From positions 19,747,770 through 19,811,769 of the forward strand of contig JAAONU010000002.1 in assembly GCA_012932295.1 (NCBI GenBank): a stretch of 64,000 nt of DNA. The letters are read 5' to 3'. The first letter of the stretch is position 1; each line of letters begins with the position of its first letter. Below the pieces are notes generated by a model, which searched no databases, was not told where the DNA came from, and saw only the letters and a list, made by a program, of their open reading frames with translations. This document shows, one piece after another, positions 56,441 to 64,000 of this stretch. The stretch is from Cyclina sinensis (Eukaryota > Mollusca > Bivalvia > Venerida > Veneridae). Position numbers and translations under genes: made by a program.

Positions 56441-57160
56441 AATTCATAAGCATGACTTTGGATGTAAAAGTGTGATCTTGACCTTTCAGCTGGACACTGA
56501 CTCTTGCACACCACACGTGGGCATCATGTCAAACCTATTTATGCCAAGTCATTTTAAAATCCAGGAATGACAGAATTGTTGACAAAACATGACCGTCTAG
56601 TCACAACCATATCACGACTTTTGACATACAAGTGTGACCTTGACCTCTGAGGTGGAGGCCTTATTCTTGAGTGTGACACATTGTCATCATGTCTAAGACA
56701 TCTATGCCAAGTTGTTTTAAAATCCAACCAGGGATGTCAGAATGACCGGATACAACCATCAATGCACTTTCATGAAATATTCATATCATGACTAGACATA
56801 AAAGCGTGACCTTGACCTCTGAGCTGGACACATGATTCTTATGCATGACACGTTGTCATTATGTCCAACAGATTTATGCCAAGTCATTTTAAAATACATC
56901 CAGGAATGACAGAATTGTAGAACTGACACAACCATCAATGCACTTTTATGAAAATTACCTTTCAAGTCCAAGTGTGACCTTGACCTTTGACCTAAAAACC
57001 TGGGTCTTGCATATGACACACATTTATGCAAACTTATTTCAAAATCTATCCATGACAGACAAAGTTATGGACTGGACAAACAGTGGACAGAGGGATGGAC
57101 AGAGGGACAAACAGACAATTCAAAAACTATATGCCTACCTTATGGGGGCATAAAAATCAT
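56441..57160 (+). repeat. Family E-like element
   Basis: Modules with GTGACCTTGACCTCTGAGCT, CACATTGTCATCATGTC and ATGCCAAGTTGTTTTAAAAT lead to GGACAGAGGGATGGACAGAG and the tail ATATGCCTACCTTATGGGGG, then CATAAAAATC. No 5' cap is identifiable. Confidence 0.65.
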
Positions 57161-57173
57161 TGGATGTGATAGA

Positions 57174-57493
57174 AAGGTACTTTACCTTCATCCACCTTTG
57201 TTCTTGGCCTTCATGTGACCTACTGACCAACAGTCTTGTTTTTTTAAGCTACATAAATGAAATTTTAACTATTTGTAATATTTTGCATGTAGTTTTCAAT
57301 TTTAACCTTGGCTGACCTCGACCTACTTCTTCATTTTTGTCTTTAAAATTTTAACTATTTGTATAAGTTTCCATACAGAGTTCAATTTGACTTTGGTTTA
57401 CCACAAACTATTAACCTTCTTTCTTGGTTCAATAATATTTTATAGTTTCTATCTAATGTGGTATTTGAACCATCTGCCAGTTGTCACATGCCT
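57174..57493. repeat. Left arm of a 320 bp inverted repeat flanking the 58 kb exon
   Basis: From AAAGGTACTTTACCTTCATC to TTTGAACCATCTGCCAGTTG this segment matches the reverse complement of 62755-63083 along its whole length with scattered differences. The arms lie about 530 bp and 4.5 kb from the exon at 58021-58222. Confidence 0.8.
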
Positions 57494-58020
57494 TATGTGC
57501 CACCCCCACCCCACCAAAGACACCCCCACCCCACCAATTGTTTGATAGTTTCTTGGTCCTCTTGTTTATAAAATTTTGAAAGAGGGCCATACAATGATCA
57601 TTTCTGTAAAGATGAACTGCAACTGACTCAGTGGTACAGGAGGAGACGTTGATTGAGGTCAAATGTGGACAATGGAAGGATTGACAGAAAACAGATGATG
57701 GACAAAATAGCATACTAAAAACTAAAACTCACAAACAATAAAATATTTCATATAAAAGAAGTATTTACAAGAAAGTAATGCATTTTGTACAACATTGGTA
57801 AGTTCTGAGCACTATTTTGTCAGCTGCGGTACATTTATTTGTATGCCCTCAGTTTTTTCCGCAAGTATCGTATAGAGTAATAGACCCTGGAAAACAGTAA
57901 CACTGTATTCCCTGCTGATGCAGTGAATACAAAAATCTTATGCAGGACTATTAGTTAGTAACCATTTCAACCACGGATTTACACCTAGTAAATTTGTTAA
58001 AAAAACACCCTATAAGATAC
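57494..58020. other. Spacer with a C-rich direct duplication
   Basis: CACCCCCACCCCACCAA occurs twice between about 57500 and 57537, giving G-rich runs on the transcribed-strand sense of the host gene. A decayed A-type module follows (GTACAGGAGGAGACGTTGAT). No exon was seen besides the one starting at 58021. Confidence 0.45.
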
Positions 58021-58222
58021 CTGGTCCAGACTGTGCAAGAATGGTTCTATCTCTGATCTGTAAGGGGGCATCTCTGTTTTGACCCTCCTGGCAGAGGTTT
58101 GGACATGCTGACCAGGGGCTCCACTGAGACAAGATACAGTCCTGGGGGCATGGAATGCTACAGTCCTCTGTGATATCTGGTCTTTTATTGAGCTCTTCAC
58201 ACTTTGAATCAGCTACACGTAA
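58021..58222 (-). CDS. THSD7-like gene, internal coding exon 1 of 3 in window (TSP1 repeat)
   Basis: This exon encodes part of a multi-TSP1 extracellular or membrane protein resembling thrombospondin type-1 domain-containing protein 7. On the minus strand it follows an acceptor reading ATTTACAG and ends at ACCAG|GTATCT. The 202 bp start in phase 0 and end in phase 1. The peptide opens with LRVADSKCEELNK, the cysteine-containing tail of one TSP1 repeat, then reads CPQDCILSQWSPWSACPNLC, the W-x-x-W-x-x-C core of the next, and ends in SGPG. Its last base plus the first two bases of the exon at 23406 rebuild a glycine codon, giving SGPGGAPCPP, the usual bridge between THSD7 repeats. TSP1 tryptophans and cysteines are known C-mannosylation and disulfide sites. 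The intron to the next exon is about 34.6 kb. The assignment to THSD7 rather than another TSP1-rich family is inferred from the alternating repeat style. The TSP1 call itself is strong. Confidence 0.85.
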
Positions 58223-58964
58223 CTGTAAATGTAGACAAAACAACTTAACACATATGCCGGTAGATAAAATCTACTGGTATTTCAGTGTATCTACTAGTCC
58301 TAACAATGGTACTGCCGAATCTGCTATTTTCAACAGCAAAGTATTGAGTTCATAAACTTACATTTTATCTGCTTTTCTCTTCTGCAAATTACACATGACC
58401 ATAATGTTGCCTGTTGTAAATTTTCATTGGGTGAAGTTGTGTTATTAGCCAATGAAATTGGTGGTTACTTAGCATGTCAGTGTTTAAATAATTTAATGGG
58501 TACTCCTCATTAGAATCAAAACCTTTTAAAATTGTCAGGGAAATAAGAGTGCAACAAAATTTTTATTTGCTTAATTCTGTGTGAAAGGGTTGCCAATATT
58601 GTAGCATTGTACTGAATCATCAACTTATCATTTAATTATTCTATTTGTTTTGTAAACTGGAAAGCTTGTTAAGGAAGCAAACCGAAAGTAAAAGCCATAG
58701 TAATGCATAAGTGCTTTGCAGTTCTTTGTTGATGAATATCTCAGTCAAATTAGATCTGAAAGTTGATCTTTCATTGACCTTGGGTTTTTGCTATAGCATA
58801 AGTTGCAAAAGATTAACACTGTAAACACAGCTTCTGAAAATGTGATTTTTTACCACTAAAAATTCAGAGAATGGTCTCAAATCTGTCAATACTCCCTTCT
58901 AACATGTCTGGATGTCATACAAACACAAAATTGTTGACACTATCATTTTTCCCCCTCAAAACAA
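58223..58964. other. Intronic sequence upstream of the 58 kb exon, nothing recognised
   Basis: Non-modular A+T-rich sequence. It should hold the branch site and polypyrimidine tract of the exon's acceptor, but no further coding block with TSP1 features was found on the minus strand. Confidence 0.45.
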
Positions 58965-61863
58965 GAGATACTTGTAAAACATATATGCCCTCCTAGCACC
59001 TTATCCCTAGAAGCAGCCATGAAGTTTTGAGGAGCTGGGACCAAGGGCTCTATAGTTATTGATCGGAAACCATTTTGCTATTCAAGGACACTGTGACCAT
59101 GGCCTTTGACTTGGTGACCTGAAAAACTAAAGGGCTCATCTACAAGTCATGAACAACTTATATACAAAGTTTGAAGAACATGGGCCCAATCATTTTACAC
59201 TTATTCATCAGAAACCAATTTGCTTTCAAGGACATTGTGACCCTTGACCTTACACCCAATGACCTGAAAAATGATAGTTGTCATCTTCTGCTCATGCTAA
59301 ACCTATATATTAAGCATGACAACAAGAGGGCCATGATGGCCCTAGATCGCTCATCTGAATACTTAGCCTTTGGGTCTGCTATTGAGCTAACATCAAAAGC
59401 TTTTTTAAGAATCTCCCTATATAAATCTAGTATATGAATACAAGTGACCCCCAGGGCAGGGCCAAATTTCACTCAAGAGGCATTATTTGAACAAACTTTG
59501 TAGATGACCTCTAACTGATGCTCCATTAAAAATATCTTAGTTCTAGGCTCTGTGGTTTCAGACAAGAGGTTTATTAAAGTTTTGCCTATAAAGATTGAAC
59601 AACCTTTGACCAAGGATTTTTAGCTCACCTGAGCACAAAGTGCTCAGGGTGAGCTTTTCTGATCGGTCTTTGTCCGTCGTCCGTCGTCCATCCGTTCGTC
59701 GTCAACTTTTTATTCAAACATCAAGACATCTCCTCTGAAACCAATGGGGCAAACTTAATGAAACTTGCCTAGGATGTTCCTTGCATGAAGCTCTACCAAG
59801 ATTGTTCAAATGGTTCTGGTCCATTGCATTTCTGGTTCACTGGAGCTAAAAATAGATTTTATAAGTTGGATCTTTAAAAATCTTCTTCTCCGAAACCACA
59901 AGGCCTGAAGCTTTGATATTTGGTATGAAGCATCATCTAGTGGACCTCTACCAAGTTTGTTCAAATTATCTCCCTGGGGACAAAACTGACCCCACCCCAG
60001 GGGTCAGTTGATTTTACATAGAGTTATATAGGAAAACTTGAAAATCTTCTTGTCAGAAACCGCAAGGCCTAGAGTTAAGATATTTGGTATGTAGCATTGT
60101 CTAGTGGACCTCTACCAAGTTTGTTCAAATCCTGGCCTCTGGGTCAAAAATGGCCCCGCCCCGGGGGTCACTTGTTTTACATAGAGTTATATAGGAAAAT
60201 CTAAAAAATTTTCTTGTCAGAAACCGTAAGTTATAGAGCTTAGATATTTGGTGTGTAGCATTGTCTAGTGGACCTCTACCAAGTTTGTTCAAATCCTGGC
60301 CTCTGGGTCAAAAATGACCCCGCCCCAGAGGCCACTAGTTTTACATGGAGTTATATAGGAAAATCTTAAAAAATCTTCTTGTCAGAAACTGTAAGTTATA
60401 GAGCTTAGATATTTGGTGTGTAGCATTGTCTAGTGGACCTCTACAAAGTTTGTTCAAATCCTGTCCTCTGGGTCAAAAATGGCCCCGCCCCAGGGGCCAC
60501 TAGTTTTACATAGAGTTATATAGGAAAATCTTAAAAAATCTTCTTGTCAGAAACCGTAAGTTATAGAGCTTAGATATTTGGTGTGTAGCATTGTCTAGTG
60601 GACCTCTACCAAGTTTGTTCAAATCCTGGCCTCTGGGTCAAAAATGACCCTGCCCCAGGGGCCACTAGTTTTACATAGAGTTATATAGGAAAATCTTAAA
60701 AAATCTTCTTGTCAGAAACCGTAAGTTATAGAGCTTAGATATTTGGTGTGTAGCATTGTCTAGTGGACCTCTACCAAGTTTGTTCAAATCCTGGCCTCTG
60801 GGTCAAAAATGACCCTGCCCCAGGGGCCACTAGTTTTACATAGAGTTATATAGGAAAATCTTAAAAAATCTTCTTGTCAGAAACTGTAAGTTATAGAGCT
60901 TAGATATTTGGTGTGTAGCATTGTCTAGTGGACCTCTACCAAGTTTGTTCAAATCCTGGCCTCTGGGTCAAAAATGGCCCCGCCCCGGGGGTCACTAGTT
61001 TTACATAGAGTTATATAGGAAAAACTAAAAAATCTTCTTGTCAGAAACAAGAAGGCCTACAGTTAAGATATTTGGTATGTAGCATTGTCTAGTGGACCTC
61101 TACCAAGTTTGTTCAAATCCTGGCCTCTGGGTAAAAAATGGCCCCGCCCCGGGGGTCACTTGTTTTACATAGAGTTATATAGGAAAATCTTAAAAAATCT
61201 TCTTGTCAGAAACCGTAAGTTATAGAGCTTAGATATTTGGTGTGTAGCATTGTCTAGTGGACCTCTACCAAGTTTGTTCAAATCCTGGCCTCTGAGTCAA
61301 AAATGGCCCCGCCCCAGGGGCCACTAGTTTTACATAGAGTTATATAAGAAAATCTAAAAAAATCTTCTTGTCAGAAACCGTAAGTTATAGAGCTTAGATA
61401 TTTGGTGTGTAGCATTGTCTAGTGGACCTCTACCAAGTTTGTTAGAAAAATGTCCCTGGGGTCACTATTGGCCCCGCCCGAGGGGTCACAAGTTTTAAAT
61501 AACAATATAGAAAAAAATCTTTAAAAATCTTCTTGTCTGAAACCACAAGACCTAGAATTTTAAAATTTGGCATGAAGCAAGCTTTATCAAGCTTTTTGGT
61601 CATGACCAACCTATAACCTAAGATTGAACAACCTGTGACCAAGGGTTCTTTAGTTATTGATTGGAAACCATTTTGCTATTCAAGGTCACTGTGACCTAAA
61701 CCTTTGACCTGGTAAGAAAAACTATAGGGGTGATCTACTGGTCATGACCAACCTATATACCAAGTCTGAGGAAGGTTGGTCCTCTAGATACTGATCAGAA
61801 ACCAAAAACAAACGACCGACTATACGCCCCCTCAGCTTTGATAGGGGATGGGGGTGCCATAAC
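58965..61863 (+). repeat. Family F element carrying two family A insertions
   Basis: The F start (AACAAGAGATACTTGTAAAA, TATGCCCTCC) and F end (TACGCCCCCTCAGCTTTGAT then GGGGGTGCCATAAC) bracket the region. F modules are visible at 58965-59321, 59590-59616 and 61597-61863. A plus-oriented A fragment lies at 59322-59589, and a minus-oriented A element fills 59617-61596. Confidence 0.7.
59617..61596 (-). repeat. Inverted family A element with a homogeneous 165 bp tandem array
   Basis: The hairpin tail appears first, as TTTTTAGCTCACCTGAGCAC, followed by the reversed GACGGACGAC stretch, so this copy is inverted. From about 60256 the landmark TAGCATTGTCTAG recurs at 60256, 60421, 60586, 60751, 60916, 61080, 61245 and 61410, a period of 165 bp with one 164 bp step. 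Adjacent units are nearly identical, much more so than modules in other A copies here. Confidence 0.85.
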
Positions 61864-62603
61864 TAGGGGTGGGAATAAATATTTGAATATTCGAAATATT
61901 CATTAATTAGTGCATAGTTGTATTGTGTTTGGTTATCTTGTGTCAAAAATTGCCAAATAGCAGGAAATTGAAATGCATAACTGGCAGGAGCAATTGTTAC
62001 GAACTAATAGTTTGCAACAGGTGTAAATATGATACCTTTTATCTTTTGTTCATTTTAACTTGTGCCTGTTTTATAAGACAAATTTTAAAAGTTATTTGTC
62101 TCACAATGTTCCAGGATTAACATCATGTTTTAAGAAAATGTACACGAACAAGCAATGACGCTTTTGTAATAATAATCTTTTGTTGTCTAGTCAACCAGAA
62201 TAACTAAAATATTTTCCTGTTATAAATATGTTTGAAAATATTTTAAACATCCTTGCTTTATGTTTGCATGTTGATAAAATGATCAATCTCTATTTATTAA
62301 TTTGTTTCGCGATTTGACCCCCAAAAACCCATAGCATTTTGTGCAACATGCACAGTCCGTTTTTGTTACGATAATTCCTGTTTTAAAGACTGGAATTTAT
62401 TGTGTATAAGCTTATCATTTAAAACTTTCAGTAAATGCCATTTCTTGATGATACGCAGCAGTTTCCCCGCCCTCGTAACTACATAAAAACAGTACCAATA
62501 TTCAGATTTCAAAATTTGGATAATTGATGAAACTTCTGACAATTGAATATTCGAATATGACAAACTGAATATTCAAAAATTGATTTCAGTATTCCAATCC
62601 CTA
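61864..62603. mobile_element. hAT-like non-autonomous element
   Basis: The left end TAGGGGTGGGAATA and the right end TAGGGATTGGAATA (reverse-complemented) are 12/14 identical, and the outer bases fit hAT termini. Both subterminal regions carry GAATATTCGAA palindromes. Eight-base flanks (GCCATAAC and CTCAAAAC) match at only five positions, so a target duplication is not proven. No transposase is encoded. It sits exactly at the 3' edge of a family F element. Confidence 0.6.
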
Positions 62604-62754
62604 CTCAAAACATTTATTTATTGATAAGTAAATGATAATTAAGATGCAAAATGATAATTATATAATTTAATAATGTCCAAAAGAAGAAGTGTTTAGTGCA
62701 TTTTTATTTTAGCAATGCATATTTTATGATAGACATAAATTCTACTGGCACCAA
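62604..62754. other. A+T-rich spacer
   Basis: Nothing recognised. Confidence 0.4.
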
Positions 62755-63083
62755 AAGCATGTGCCAACTGGCAGATAGTTCAAATACCACATTAGATATA
62801 TAATATAAAATATTATTGAACCAAGAAAGGTCAATGGTTCAAGGTAAACCAAAGTCAAACTGAAACTCTGTATGCAAACTTATACAAATAGTTAAATTTT
62901 TAAAAAACATATCTTCAAAAACAAGGAAGTAGGTCAGTAGGTCAATGTCAGCAAAGTTAAAATTTAAAGTCTGCATGCAAAATTATACAAATAGTTAAAA
63001 TTTCATTGATGTAGCTTAAAAAAACAAGGAAGTAGGTCACATGAAGGTCAAGGACAAAGATGAATGAAACTTAAGTACCTTCC
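62755..63083. repeat. Right arm of the 320 bp inverted repeat
   Basis: It begins AAGCATGTGCCAACTGGCAG and ends TTAAGTACCTTCC, the reverse complement of 57174-57493. It contains two internal copies of TATACAAATAGTTAAA as part of its own short modules. Confidence 0.8.
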
Positions 63084-63179
63084 AACCTATCCATTGGCGA
63101 GGGGGTGGGGGGTAACCAAGGTGAGCTGGGTGGGGGTGGGTACCCTGGTGAGGGCCAAGATCTTTCAAAGCCCATCTAA
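63084..63179 (+). other. G-rich tract with G-quadruplex potential
   Basis: Runs GGGGGTGGGGGG at about 63100 and GGGTGGGGGTGGG at about 63127 give more than four G tracts within about 45 bases. Confidence 0.5.
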
Positions 63180-63916
63180 TTAATAGGCAATGCAGAATCA
63201 TATATATCTAAGGTCAATTTCTTTCACTTTCTGACAAGAAAATATTTTAAAACAATATCCTATATAACTCTATAGAAAACCAAGTGACCACTTTGCCAGG
63301 GCCAATTTTGATCAAGGGCCATGATTTGTATAAACTTGATAGAGGTCCACTAGACAATAGTACACACAAAATATATCTAAACCCAAGGCCTAATGTTTTC
63401 TGAGAAGAAGATTTTTTAAAAATGTTTTCCTATGTAACTCTATGTAAGATCAAGTGACCCCTGGGACAGGGCAAATTTTGATCCAAGGGCCATGATTTGT
63501 ATAATCTTTGTACAGGTCCACAAGACAATCATACACACCAAACTTCTTAACTCTAGACCTTATGGTTTCTGACAAGAGATTTTTTAAGTTTTTCATATAT
63601 GTCATGATTTATATAACTCTGATAGAGGTCCACTAGATGATGCTAGCAAGCAAGTATGTAAGCCTTAGTTCTTGTGGATTCAGACAAGAAGATTTACAAA
63701 GTTTTTCCTTTCAGCTGACATGGCAACTTGAGTTCTGCATTGAATTCCATTTTTCATATAACTTTGAAACAGGGCATTACAAGCATCATTTCTGTAAAGT
63801 TATATTGCAATTGATCCAGTGGAGCAGAAGAAGATGTTGTTTAAAGTCAATTGTGGATGACCAACAAAAAAGCATCCTATAAGCTACACGGACCTTCGTT
63901 CAGGTGAGCTAAAAAG
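63180..63916 (+). repeat. Family A element, 5' truncated
   Basis: About four modules (TTTCTGACAAGAAAATATTT, ATAGAGGTCCACTAGACAAT) and the tail GTTCAGGTGAGCTAAAAAGT. The last 80 bases of the window beyond it hold nothing recognised. Confidence 0.65.
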
Positions 63917-64000
63917 TTTAAATGTGTGTTTACTATGTGTGAATTATGTCTTACATTTAAATTTAGTTTCAGTCACTCAAAGTAACAAGGGACATGTTGA

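Noticed and set aside
59171..59437. 88-residue plus-strand frame
   Set aside because: It crosses the junction of an F element and a family A insertion, so it cannot be a conserved gene.

Overview
The window is metazoan genomic DNA, about two thirds A+T, almost certainly from a bivalve mollusc. This rests on recognisable animal coding exons, Tc1, hAT and LINE elements, and dense tandem-module repeats whose ends (ACAAGAGGGCCATGATGGCC at one end, GCTCAGGTGAGCTAAAA at the other) I associate with bivalve genomes. The species cannot be fixed from the sequence.

Backbone: three short minus-strand exons at 58021-58222, 23205-23406 and 9338-9453 join in transcript order with matching codon phases (1 then 2). 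They encode consecutive thrombospondin type-1 (TSP1) repeats in the arrangement of THSD7A/THSD7B. The window is therefore essentially two very large introns (34.6 kb and 13.8 kb) plus flanking intron of one THSD7-like gene. Its first and last exons lie outside, and no other host exon was recognised.

The introns are filled with nested repeats. At least ten families (called A, B, D, E, F, H, I, J, L, M here) share one plan: a start like AACAAGA or AACTAGA, a short cap, direct tandem modules of about 130-180 bp, usually a GGACGGAC-rich stretch, then a 3' cap that is the reverse complement of the 5' cap, then AA. They insert into each other up to three deep. Many modules carry AGGTCA nuclear-receptor half-sites.

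Region by region: 1-247 terminal-inverted-repeat MITE; 470-4940 a family B element carrying nested A and D elements; 5405-9273 families E, F and A; 9590-11028 family D with a 146 bp period; 11593-15476 a decayed L1/Tx1-like LINE interrupted by an A element; 15477-21937 families D, B, H and I with a 1.9 kb TIR element; 21960-22755 a minus-strand LINE relic; 23411-25770 families A and J; 25992-33176 a broken Myb/SANT-like gene split by an L repeat and by a jockey/CR1-type LINE (28540-32110); 33585-42440 families M and A, including a 445 bp retroelement miniature with tRNA-Thr-like sequences; 43274-44781 an apparently intact Tc1 transposon; 46358-49280 a full-length B element; 49721-57155 an A/F/D/I/E mosaic; 57174-63083 a 320 bp inverted repeat bracketing the 58 kb exon; 58965-61863 an F element containing an inverted A array with a 165 bp period; 61864-62603 a hAT-like element; 63180-63920 family A.

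Only the THSD7-like exons look like host coding sequence under constraint. The Tc1 transposase is the only complete mobile-element gene. No rRNA, CRISPR array or bacterial-type operon is present.
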